Assembly: GCA_021848125.1 (NCBI GenBank) | Contig: JAJZMY010000032.1 | Location: forward strand, 1-32,536 | Direction: 5' to 3' | DNA length: 32,536 nt | From: Microcaldota archaeon | GTDB lineage: Archaea > Micrarchaeota > Micrarchaeia > Micrarchaeales > Micrarchaeaceae | Shown: positions 1 to 7,209 of the stretch, one piece after another | Numbering within the stretch: the stretch's first letter is position 1 | How the letters are laid out: every line of letters begins with the position of its first letter | Position numbers and translations under genes: made by a program | Notes under the pieces: model-generated | Told to the model about the DNA's origin: nothing | The model's input: the letters and a program-made list of their open reading frames with translations, nothing else | The model's database searches: none

Positions 1-723
1 CCTAGCCTTCGCCCCTCACTGTCGGATGTGTTCTAGTTAGACGCCTTCGCCACTGTTGGTCCTTATAGGATTATAGGATTTTACCCCTTCCTAATAAGTA
101 CCTCTAACCTCACCCACTCCCTAGTCAATAGGTATCTCATGCACGCATTGATGTTGAGCACCAATATTTCACATGAGACTGTATTAACCAGCTACGAGCG
201 CTTTAAGCCCAATAATCGCGGATAGTATTTATGCTGCCGGTATTACCGTGGCGGCTGCCACCGGTCTTGCCCAGCACTTATTCGCCAAGCTTGCTATACT
301 TGGCAAAAGGTCTCAAAGAGACCACTCAGATTCCCCCCATCACACTTTCGTGCATTGTGGAGTTTGCGCGCCTGCTGCATGCCGTAGCACTAGGGCCCTT
401 GTCTCAGTGCCCTTCTCGGGGCTCATGCTCTCACATCCCCTACGGGTTATAGGTATGGTGGGCCGTTACCCCGCCATCTGCCTGATCCGACGCAGTCTTA
501 TCATAAAGCAGCACTGCTGCAATTTGCAACTTTTTCAGTTAGAACTCGTTCCAGAATTTCTAGCCTATATGGTTTTATCCTCAGTTTCCCAAGGTTATCC
601 CATTCTTTATGGTAAATTGACCACGTGTTACTGAGCCATACGCAGTCCGTGGAAGCCCACGGGCTTACTTGCATGGCTGTCGAAATCTGATAATACTATC
701 CTCCAGCAGCATCGACTGGAATT
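1..723 (-). rRNA. rrs: 16S rRNA, 5' part (3' part lies beyond the left edge)
   Basis: Read on the minus strand, this is the 5' half of a small-subunit rRNA gene. It begins near 723 with a divergent form of the archaeal 5' signature (TTCCAGTCGATGCTGCTGGA). It then shows landmarks including TGGCTCAGTAACACGTGG, CACTGAGACAAGGGCCC, GCAGCAGGCGCG and the 530-loop block at 243-261. The gene runs off the window at position 1, so the 3' half and any linked 23S are not visible. The first stem keeps pairing (TCCAG with CTGGA) although the bases differ from the usual TCCGG/CCGGA, which argues for a functional gene rather than sequencing noise. Several normally conserved positions differ; see the findings. 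Apparent reading frames inside it were dismissed. Confidence 0.97.
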
Positions 724-1417
724 ATTTAGATTTTAAATTGTTAAACAATTTAGCAATCTTTGCACACATTATGGATAAATATTTCTTTTTTGTTCCTTAA
801 AACTGCATCCAATTCCAATCAGGAATTTTCATATATAACCTCTTGGAAATATACTGCAGAAAAACTGCAGATATTCTGAATCAATCAAAGATTCAAAGAA
901 GCGTAATTTCAATTGAAAATAAAAAAATAAATATAAGTTGTTTAAATTAAAAATGCTTAATTAATTATTTAAAACATTATAAATTAAGCGCAAATAATAT
1001 TTTTATAATAAAGATTTATAAATTTTATGGTTTTTGATTAATAATTAAACAATTAAATGCAACAAAAAAAATGCAACAAAAATTAAAACGAATAAAAATA
1101 TATTAAACAAATTAAATCCAAATAACAAACCGGATAAAAATCAAATAAATATAAATAAATGAAACAAATTAAATAAAATCTAAATAACAATATCTAAAAC
1201 TCATATTATTTGCAATAAAAAACTATTTATATTTATGTAATAAATTAATGCTATATCCTCCTCACTAAATACTTGTTTTGAAAAAAATTACAAAAATATT
1301 TTTGCAGATTTTTGTTTTCTGATCAGTTTCAACATAATTAGACACGTGCAGTTTTGTACAAAAGCTTTAAATATGTAAAATAGGCATAAAAATAATTTAA
1401 TACTAAGGGTTGATAAT
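724..1417. other. rRNA leader/promoter region without genes
   Basis: No credible gene is seen in these roughly 700 AT-rich bases. The part nearest the 16S start should be the transcribed pre-rRNA leader on the minus strand. It holds three short inverted repeats in a row: AATTCC/GGAATT at 811-827, CTGCAG/CTGCAG around an A5 loop at 854-870, and GAATC/GATTC at 878-894. These may be processing or folding elements of the precursor. Several TATA-like tracts lie at about 1000-1030, but I cannot choose the rRNA promoter by eye. Near the right end, TTTAAATATG at about 1364-1375 is a plausible TATA element for the plus-strand gene that starts at 1418. Confidence 0.5.
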
Positions 1418-1759
1418 ATGATGAAATACAATAAAAAAGAAGATCATTCGATTGAAGGGTATATTGCAGAGCATACGAGAAACGAGGAGCAGATTAAATA
1501 TCTATTAAGAAATGGCGATCTGGCTACAAAAGCAATTGCAATGTTCAATCCATTAGTAGCAAATGAAATATCTAACAAACTTGATGAATTAAAAAAGGAC
1601 AAAAACGAGATCATTAGATATGATGCAGAATATATTGAAACAGCACTGATGCTGAGAATAGGTGCGCTTAGTATTGATGGCATTGCAGATAAAAAAGCAG
1701 AAGAATATAAAGAAATGCTGAAAAATGCCCCAAAACAAAAACAGATTTCAATTAATTAA
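1418..1759 (+). CDS. Hypothetical protein, mosaic paralog A
   Basis: A 113-residue, charged, probably helical soluble protein with no recognised family, signal peptide or membrane segment. Residues about 41-75 (FNPLV, NKLDELKKDKNEIIRYDAEY) are almost identical to the same stretch of the next gene, and the coding DNA there matches at 105 of 106 positions. The sequence before it is only loosely similar, and the tail after a shared IADKK motif diverges. AAGGGTTGATAAT precedes the ATG and may act as a weak ribosome binding site. The stop is 20 nt before the next gene's ATG, so the two are probably co-transcribed. The gene sits next to the 16S rRNA gene in an accessory-looking island with a toxin-antitoxin pair. 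Function unknown. Confidence 0.75.
   Translation: MMKYNKKEDHSIEGYIAEHTRNEEQIKYLLRNGDLATKAIAMFNPLVANEISNKLDELKKDKNEIIRYDAEYIETALMLRIGALSIDGIADKKAEEYKEMLKNAPKQKQISIN
1536..1641 (+). repeat. 106-bp direct repeat, copy 1 (inside paralog A)
   Basis: Bases 1536-1641 match 1955-2060 with one difference (AGTAGC here, AGTAAC in the second copy). Both copies lie in the same reading frame of adjacent paralogs. The flanking coding sequence is clearly diverged, so the block is far more similar than the genes that carry it. Confidence 0.95.
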
Positions 1760-1779
1760 TCATTTAAAAAGATGAGTAT

Positions 1780-2178
1780 ATGATAAGCTCAACAAAAACT
1801 TTCCAAAATTATGAAGGAAAAGAAGAATTAAGAAACCAATTGATTTTAAAAAATAAGAACTTAAAAACATTTTTAATGAATATGGCAGAATTAACTCAAA
1901 ATAAAGAATATCTTGAAAAATTAGTCAGAACCAATGATCCCTTTATAAAATTAGTTGCAATGTTCAATCCATTAGTAACAAATGAAATATCTAACAAACT
2001 TGATGAATTAAAAAAGGACAAAAACGAGATCATTAGATATGATGCAGAATATATTGAAACGCAGCAGATGATTATGCTTGAAGCACAAAACATAGACAGC
2101 ATTGCAGATAAAAAACAAGACGAAGAAAACAAAAGCACTGCATTGCTTAAATTTAAAAGAAAATACAGCATTAACTAA
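1780..2178 (+). CDS. Hypothetical protein, mosaic paralog B
   Basis: A 132-residue charged protein, paralogous to its upstream neighbour. The two align over most of their length: N-K-E-Y-L-E-K-L-V-R-T-N-D against N-E-E-Q-I-K-Y-L-L-R-N-G-D, then the nearly identical 35-residue core, then the IDSIADKK / IDGIADKK motif, and similar ends (KRKYSIN / KQISIN). Outside the core the proteins differ strongly. This copy has a longer N-terminus of about 20 residues. No family, membrane segment or catalytic motif is recognised. It follows paralog A by 20 nt and lies 46 nt before another small gene, so the three may form one transcript. Function unknown. Confidence 0.75.
   Translation: MISSTKTFQNYEGKEELRNQLILKNKNLKTFLMNMAELTQNKEYLEKLVRTNDPFIKLVAMFNPLVTNEISNKLDELKKDKNEIIRYDAEYIETQQMIMLEAQNIDSIADKKQDEENKSTALLKFKRKYSIN
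1955..2060 (+). repeat. 106-bp direct repeat, copy 2 (inside paralog B)
   Basis: The second copy of the block described at 1536-1641; one mismatch in 106 bases. Offset between copies is 419 bp. Confidence 0.95.
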
Positions 2179-2224
2179 ACAATTTAATTTGAAAAAATAT
2201 AAATCAATCTAAACTGGTAATTTT

Positions 2225-2491
2225 ATGGTGGAATCCTGCAAAAAAGATAAAGTAACTGGCAAACTCAAAGAGCCAGTAACAAGCACAATATACTATGAAT
2301 TATTTAAAAAATTAAGCAATAATGACAAAACTGCATGCAGCAAAAGCATTAAAATAAGCTATGCAAACAAAGAACTTATGTCTGATGAAACAAAAGAAAA
2401 AATCAAGAATGCTTTTTTAAGATCATACGGAGGAGATGAAAATTATAAAGATGCAGAATCAATAATCAGCATAAAAAATAATAATAAATAA
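2225..2491 (+). CDS. Small hypothetical protein (88 aa)
   Basis: An 88-residue, lysine-rich protein of unknown function. It has three cysteines/charged patches but no recognisable zinc motif, signal peptide or membrane helix. It lies 46 nt after paralog B on the same strand and may belong to that transcript. It shares no clear sequence with the two paralogs. Codon use is as AT-rich as its neighbours. Reality of the gene rests on an open frame of decent length in a strand-consistent cluster, so confidence is moderate. Confidence 0.55.
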   Translation: MVESCKKDKVTGKLKEPVTSTIYYELFKKLSNNDKTACSKSIKISYANKELMSDETKEKIKNAFLRSYGGDENYKDAESIISIKNNNK

Positions 2492-2595
2492 TTAGATTAT
2501 CTTATCCTCATTGAGTTAGCTTCTACTGCCTAAGGCTAATTAATAGTTAATGTTAGAATTAAACTTATTCCTCATATAAATTAATAGTTAAAGTT

Positions 2596-2702
2596 TGATA
2601 ATTATAGTTCACTGGAGTTATATTAGATAATTATCAAAAATGATAATTAACAAAAATATAAATACCTTTATTTTTAATATTAATTATCAAAAATGATAAT
2701 TA
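2596..2702 (+). promoter_or_regulatory. AbiE promoter with two identical palindromic operators and a half-site
   Basis: Two identical 22-bp palindromes lie at 2628-2649 and 2681-2702. Each has the arms TAATTATCA and TGATAATTA around an AAAA spacer. They are 53 bp apart, about five helical turns. A third element at 2596-2604 is an exact copy of one arm, TGATAATTA. A TATA-like box (AAATATAAAT, about 2654-2663) sits between the two palindromes, so a protein bound there would cover the promoter. The second palindrome ends on the first base of the probable ATG of abiEi (2702). AbiEi proteins are known to bind paired inverted repeats in their own promoter and repress it; that this happens here is inference. 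Further upstream, at 2538-2550 and 2579-2591, there is also a 13-nt direct repeat, AATTAATAGTTAA. Confidence 0.8.
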
Positions 2703-3319
2703 TGAATTCTAATAATTTTATAAATAAATTAAATGAATTGCATCTTGGAGTTTTTACAGACACTGATGCAAAAAAAATTATAAATAAAAATCAAAATTAT
2801 TGCAATCTTTATCTTTATAGACTTGCAAAAAAAAATTATATAATAAGGATCAGGAAGGGATTATATGCATTAAAAGAAAGCAGCAAATTTGAAATTGCAG
2901 GATCAATTATAGCAAATTCTTACATAACATCACTTGCTGCATTGTTCTATCATGAACTGGTAAATCAGGATCCGAACTTTATAGAAGTGGCAAATACTAA
3001 ATATTCAAAAACTTTGTACATAAAAAAAGATTTTGGCGCTATAAATATTGAATTAAAAAAATTGCCTAAAACTGCTTTTTTTGGATATTACAAAACAATG
3101 GGAAATATTGGAATGTTTTTCATTGCAGAACCAGAGAAAGCAATAATAGATATATTGCTTTTACATAATGAAGATTTACTTTCTTATGTAGAAGATGTAA
3201 TGAAAGAGCATAAAATAAATATTAATAAAGTTTTAAAATATGCTAAAATAACAGGGAAAAAATCAATACATGCAAGCATTATTAAAATTATAGAAAAATA
3301 TGAAATAAATATAGTATAA
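2702..3319 (+). CDS. abiEi: AbiEi-like antitoxin / autorepressor of a type IV toxin-antitoxin system
   Basis: About 205 residues. The N-terminal ~55 residues read as a winged helix-turn-helix (DTDAKKIINKN, LYLYRLAKKNYIIRIRKGLYAL), and the 'R.RKGLYAL' wing is typical of AbiEi-type regulators. The remainder (GSIIANSYITSLAALFYHEL, then FFIAEPEKAIIDILL) matches the usual antitoxin C-terminal domain with its 'A.PEKAI.D' element. An upstream in-frame ATG exists at 2693, but it lies inside the operator palindrome; ATG 2702 is preferred. The stop is 13 nt before the toxin start, giving a classic antitoxin-first operon. In known systems AbiEi counteracts AbiEii without binding it directly and represses the operon. 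Family identification is from sequence motifs only. Confidence 0.85.
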   Translation: MNSNNFINKLNELHLGVFTDTDAKKIINKNQNYCNLYLYRLAKKNYIIRIRKGLYALKESSKFEIAGSIIANSYITSLAALFYHELVNQDPNFIEVANTKYSKTLYIKKDFGAINIELKKLPKTAFFGYYKTMGNIGMFFIAEPEKAIIDILLLHNEDLLSYVEDVMKEHKININKVLKYAKITGKKSIHASIIKIIEKYEINIV

Positions 3320-3332
3320 TTTGGGAGCTAAA

Positions 3333-4544
3333 ATGTTAGATATGGATGCATTGAAAATATATTTGCAAGAACTTAATATGCAAAATATATGGCAGGTTGA
3401 GAGGGACTATATGCAACATGTAATCCTTTCTGCAATCTATTCGAGCAAAGAAGCTGTAATAGGGGCTAATTTAGTATTCAAGGGAGGGACTGATTTGCAA
3501 AAACAAAATATTATAGATAGATTCAGCATTGATTTAGATTTTACATCTAATTTAAATTTTGAAAATTTAAAGAATATTTTAAATTATGTAAAAAAATATT
3601 TGGAAGATCTTAATATAATTAATACTTATTCAATAGAAAAAAATGAAAAATCAGTTAATGTAAAATTTACTATAAATGGACCTGCATATGAAGTTAAAAA
3701 ATCAGACAATGCAAAAGTAGTAATAAGATTAGAAATAAGTTTACGGGAACAAATTATTCTTGAACCTGATAGGGGTACAAGAATAGTGCCAGTATATAAA
3801 GATATTAAACCGTATGTTCTTATTTCTATGGATATAAGTGAAATTGCTAGTGAGAAAGTTAGGGCAATAATAACAAGGAATAAACCGCGCGATGTCTATG
3901 ATTTGTGGATTTTGATAAAAAAAAGATACGATATATATGAATTTTTAGTAAGAAAAAAATTAGAAATATATGATATGGCATTTGCGTTGGATGAATTTAT
4001 TGAGAGAATGGAATTAAAAAGAATGGAATGGAATAGTGAATTAAAAAATTTATTGAATAGCTTTTCAGGAAATAATATAGATATGCCTGATTTTGATGCA
4101 GCAAAAAATGATATAATTAATTATTTTATAAATAATATAAGCATTAGCTTTGAATTTAATTTAAAAAATAATAAAAAAGAAGCAGCAAAAAATGAAAAAA
4201 GTTTAAAATTCCAATGTAATAAATTAATTGCACTCACACAAAAAAATGTGAAAATAACTGAATCAGCAGTATATCCTAATTTTAATTCAATACTTATTGC
4301 ATTTGCATATAAAAAATATAAAGCACTGTATCTTATTATAAATAAACATGGGGCTTCAGATGACGACGCAAAAAAAATAACTTTGGAATCAATTTGTTAT
4401 CCCATTACAACACAGAAAATTGGATTAAATATAGCAATTAAAAAGAATGGAGGATTGAATATCTGGTTACTTGCAGCAAATTCAGAATATAAGAAAATTA
4501 ATGAAAATATAGTTATTAATATTTTGCTAAAAGCTGTTGAGTAA
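3333..4544 (+). CDS. abiEii: AbiEii-like nucleotidyltransferase toxin with C-terminal extension
   Basis: About 403 residues from ATG 3333, chosen because GGGAG lies just upstream; an in-frame TTG at 3321 is less likely. Residues 49-69 carry the nucleotidyltransferase signature: FKGGTDLQK followed by RFSIDLDF, giving the G-G and D-x-D residues of the polymerase-beta fold. Around residues 180-200 comes the AbiEii hallmark SEKVRAI...KPRDVYDLW. These toxins transfer nucleotides to a target such as tRNA; the target here is unknown. Typical family members are near 300 residues. This one has about 130 further residues (about 270-403) with no recognised motif. It is the downstream partner of the AbiEi antitoxin. 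Confidence 0.87.
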   Translation: MLDMDALKIYLQELNMQNIWQVERDYMQHVILSAIYSSKEAVIGANLVFKGGTDLQKQNIIDRFSIDLDFTSNLNFENLKNILNYVKKYLEDLNIINTYSIEKNEKSVNVKFTINGPAYEVKKSDNAKVVIRLEISLREQIILEPDRGTRIVPVYKDIKPYVLISMDISEIASEKVRAIITRNKPRDVYDLWILIKKRYDIYEFLVRKKLEIYDMAFALDEFIERMELKRMEWNSELKNLLNSFSGNNIDMPDFDAAKNDIINYFINNISISFEFNLKNNKKEAAKNEKSLKFQCNKLIALTQKNVKITESAVYPNFNSILIAFAYKKYKALYLIINKHGASDDDAKKITLESICYPITTQKIGLNIAIKKNGGLNIWLLAANSEYKKINENIVINILLKAVE

Positions 4545-4640
4545 TTTACAAAAATTTATTTATAGAAAAGAATTTGTTCCAAAGTAGTTAATATATTATC
4601 CCGAAATAAGTTCCTCTCAGTAAATAAAATAAATGTTCTC

Positions 4641-4670
4641 GACGAAACATTATTTATGAGGAAATTAAAT
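4641..4670 (+). repeat. 30-nt repeat over the transposase leader and start codon, copy 1
   Basis: These 30 bases, from GACGAAACATTATTT through the ATG at 4656 to AGGAAATTAAAT, recur on the minus strand at 32506-32535 with one mismatch. Just upstream, AAATGTT and AACATT flank CTCGACGA as a small hairpin. The repeat probably marks the end region of one mobile element family. Confidence 0.85.
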
Positions 4671-5102
4671 TTAAGAAAAATGAGATGGATAATAAGGAAA
4701 ATGAATGAAGGAAATATATCGGTATACCAAATTGCAAAGCAACAAAATATTACTCCGAGATGGTGCAGGAAACTTTACAAAAAGCTTTCAAATACGCCAC
4801 TATACAGAATAAAAATCAAAAGACCAGGAAGAAAACCGAAAGAAATTCCAATAAATGAAATAAATAAAGTGAAAGAAATGAAGCAAATGTATGGATTTGG
4901 TGCAGTAAACTTAGAGTGTGTTTTAGACAATATTGGCATGCATATTCCACATAATAAAATACACAGAATTCTAAAAGAATGCAATCTTGCAAATAATGAG
5001 CCTTATGCATTGGTTTGTATATTCTCTCGCTTCAATCAATGTTATATATTATTTTTTGTGTTTTTATCTTGCACTTTCATATATTTCTGCAATTCCTCTT
5101 AA
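4656..5102 (+). pseudogene. Truncated DDE transposase, N-terminal helix-turn-helix part only
   Basis: The first ~115 residues resemble the DNA-binding part of IS481-type/retroviral-integrase-like transposases: a resolvase-like helix-turn-helix (GNISVYQIAKQQNITPRWCRKLYKKL), a basic GRKPKEIP linker, and a second motif (YGFGAVNLECVL, HNKIHRILKECNLANNEP). The catalytic DDE domain should follow, but after about base 5000 the frame continues into unrelated hydrophobic sequence and ends antisense to the next gene's 3' end. I therefore read this as a remnant whose meaningful part stops near 5001. The exact family is uncertain. It lies just after the toxin-antitoxin pair, fitting a mobile accessory island. 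Confidence 0.75.
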
Positions 5103-5627
5103 AAGAACATAGCTGACTAAAATTCCTGTTAAAATATATCCGATTAGCATATAATTTTTAATAAGAAAACTTTGCGTTATATACAGCCATGAAAGATACG
5201 AGAATGTAATTATTTTTACAACATTCACACCACCTCTTCCAATATTTGAGGAGTAGACAATTCTTGCGAATTTTGTTTTCATTTTTGATGATGTTCCTTT
5301 TGCAGCCATAAATGCATCTGCAAATGAATGTCTTAATACAATTAAAAGAAGAATAAACAATGGAATTAGGTGTATAAATACAAATAAAATCCAAAATACA
5401 AATTCAATAATTCTGTCGCCAGCAACATCAAGCCTTGCGCCATATTTTGATGGTTTTTTTCCAGTCTTGTTTTCATGTCTTGCAACAATGCCATCAATGC
5501 CATCCAGGCCAAACATTAACAAAATAATAAATAATGTTAGCAGCACATTAAATTTTATTAATACAAAATATACTACAACAAAAATGAGCGCTGTTCTAAA
5601 TAATGTTATTAAATCTGCGTATTTCAT
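5064..5627 (-). CDS. CDP-alcohol phosphatidyltransferase (archaeal phospholipid headgroup enzyme)
   Basis: A 187-residue integral membrane enzyme with about five or six hydrophobic segments. It carries the full family motif: D42, D45-G46, A49-R50, then G63, D67 and D71 (LDGIDGIVAR ... YGARLDVAGD). These aspartates bind the metal and the CDP-linked lipid. The spacer between AR and the second G is 12 residues, slightly longer than the usual 8-9. In archaea such enzymes join CDP-archaeol to an alcohol such as serine, myo-inositol phosphate or glycerol phosphate. The substrate cannot be told from sequence alone. Its 3' end overlaps the non-homologous tail of the transposase remnant. Confidence 0.9.
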   Translation of the reverse strand: MKYADLITLFRTALIFVVVYFVLIKFNVLLTLFIILLMFGLDGIDGIVARHENKTGKKPSKYGARLDVAGDRIIEFVFWILFVFIHLIPLFILLLIVLRHSFADAFMAAKGTSSKMKTKFARIVYSSNIGRGGVNVVKIITFSYLSWLYITQSFLIKNYMLIGYILTGILVSYVLLRGIAEIYESAR

Positions 5628-5867
5628 AATTTTATTTATAAAAAATAAATATTTATATTAACTTAAAAAATTAAAAAAAATATAAAGCAAAAATTAGAAT
5701 TAAATATTTGGAATAAAATTTTAGTAGATAGCTTTTTACAATAAAATATTGGATAAGCTATATAATAAATATTAAAATAAAAAAAGAAAATAAGAAACAA
5801 GAAAAAAATAAAAAAAAATAATAAACAAATTAAAAATATAAAAAGAAATTAAAATTCAATAAACTTA

Positions 5868-6104
5868 TTATTTTTTTCCTCTTTTTGCTTTATTTCTTTT
5901 CATAGGTGTCCTTGCAACAAAACCATTTTTATCAATAAAGTAAAGAAAGCCTTCTTCTCTTTCTACTCTTTCACTGCTTACTGCTCCTTTTCTTCCTCTG
6001 CTGTTTGATTTCATTGGGGATTTCCATACTCGACCATCCTTACCTAAATAATAAAGATAGCCATCTTCTCTTTCTATTTTTTCTTTTCCAATTCTTTCGG
6101 CCAT
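5868..6104 (-). CDS. Small basic protein of two 37-residue repeats
   Basis: A 78-residue, strongly basic protein. Residues 10-32 (IEREDGYLYYLGKDGRVWKS...PMK) recur at 47-69 (VEREEGFLYFIDKNGFVART...PMK) with a 37-residue period. Conserved positions are E-R-E, G, L-Y, K-D/N-G, V, and P-M-K. Each unit looks like a short beta-hairpin or beta-strand motif followed by a basic linker. No named family is claimed. A good ribosome site (GGTGA, six bases before the ATG) and a TATA-like ATTTAAATATAT upstream support expression as a single gene. Nucleic acid binding is a guess from charge and aromatics. Confidence 0.8.
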   Translation of the reverse strand: MAERIGKEKIEREDGYLYYLGKDGRVWKSPMKSNSRGRKGAVSSERVEREEGFLYFIDKNGFVARTPMKRNKAKRGKK

Positions 6105-6282
6105 AATTTCACCAATATTAATTAATAATTAATATAATGTACATATATTTAAATATATATCTAATATATCGACGAAAATAGAATAGGATTTAGTTTGATT
6201 TTTAATTTAAAAACAAATATTTTTATTAATTAATATTAGAATAAATTTAAATATAATTAGCTATAAACTATAAATTGATTTT

Positions 6283-7038
6283 ATGATCAAAATAATGCTC
6301 AATAAAAATGTTGATCTAGAAGATTATACTTTTTTAGAGGGTTTTCCTGGAGTTGGACTTGTGGGGGCAATGTCAATAAGTTATATTATTGAGAAACTTG
6401 AAATGCAATATATAGGCTATTTGGAAAGTAAAGAATTTCCGCCTCTTATTTCAATACATGAAACAATCCCAATGCCGCCAGTAAGAATTTATATATCAGA
6501 AAAATACAAATTAATTTCAATATTTGCAGAATTCTCAATACCAATTGAATTGACATATGAATTAGCTGATGAAATATTTCAATTTATAAAGGATCAGAAA
6601 ATATCTAAAATAATATCAATTTCAGGAATTCCGATAAATAAAAATGCAAATGAAAATGAACTTGATGAAAATAATGTATTTTTTGTCGCTTCTGATAAAA
6701 AATTAGTAAAACAAATTGAAAATTCAGAAATAAAACCAATTAGCGAGGGAATTTCAAGCGGAATAAATGCCCTATTGCTATTTAAAGCGCTTAGTAATAA
6801 TATAGATGCAATTAATATTTTAATCCCAATAGATCCTGTAGTTATTAACCCTAAATATGCTGAAAGCGCAATAAAAACAATTAATAAATTATTAGAATTA
6901 AATATAGACACGCAAGAATTGACAAAAGAAGCAAAAGATGCGTCATCAAAAATCCAGACAATAATAAAAAAAGGGAAAGAAACACATAAGCAATTGAAGA
7001 AAGCAATTGATGAGGCAGAGCCATCAATGTATGAATAA
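6283..7038 (+). CDS. PAC2 family protein (proteasome assembly chaperone-like)
   Basis: A 251-residue soluble protein. The N-terminal FLEGFPGVGLVGAMSISYII is the hallmark of archaeal PAC2 proteins, homologous to eukaryotic proteasome assembly chaperone 2. A central ISGIPI segment and an SGINALLLFKAL segment follow, as is usual in the family. The last ~45 residues (ELTKEAKDASSKIQTIIKKG...) form a charged probable coiled coil, also typical of archaeal members. Archaeal relatives have been studied as proteasome assembly factors, but the role of this group is not settled. An alternative ATG lies five codons in. It stands alone, upstream of a tRNA gene. Confidence 0.88.
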   Translation: MIKIMLNKNVDLEDYTFLEGFPGVGLVGAMSISYIIEKLEMQYIGYLESKEFPPLISIHETIPMPPVRIYISEKYKLISIFAEFSIPIELTYELADEIFQFIKDQKISKIISISGIPINKNANENELDENNVFFVASDKKLVKQIENSEIKPISEGISSGINALLLFKALSNNIDAINILIPIDPVVINPKYAESAIKTINKLLELNIDTQELTKEAKDASSKIQTIIKKGKETHKQLKKAIDEAEPSMYE

Positions 7039-7209
7039 TAAAATTATTAGTTATTTATTAATTGTAGGATTTTTGCTGGAATTTTCCTTTAATAAACTTT
7101 TTAAAGAACATTTGTTTATTGCTTATTATTTTTAAATATATATTTATTATTTTTTTACTTATATTTTTATAGATTTTTATGAATAAAATATATAAGTCCC
7201 AATAAATAT

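Noticed and set aside
231-634. Open frames of 73 and 128 codons on the plus strand
   Set aside because: They lie antisense inside the 16S rRNA gene, whose conserved blocks explain the sequence.
5002-5102. C-terminal part of the transposase frame as real protein
   Set aside because: It has no transposase similarity and runs antisense into the phosphatidyltransferase gene.
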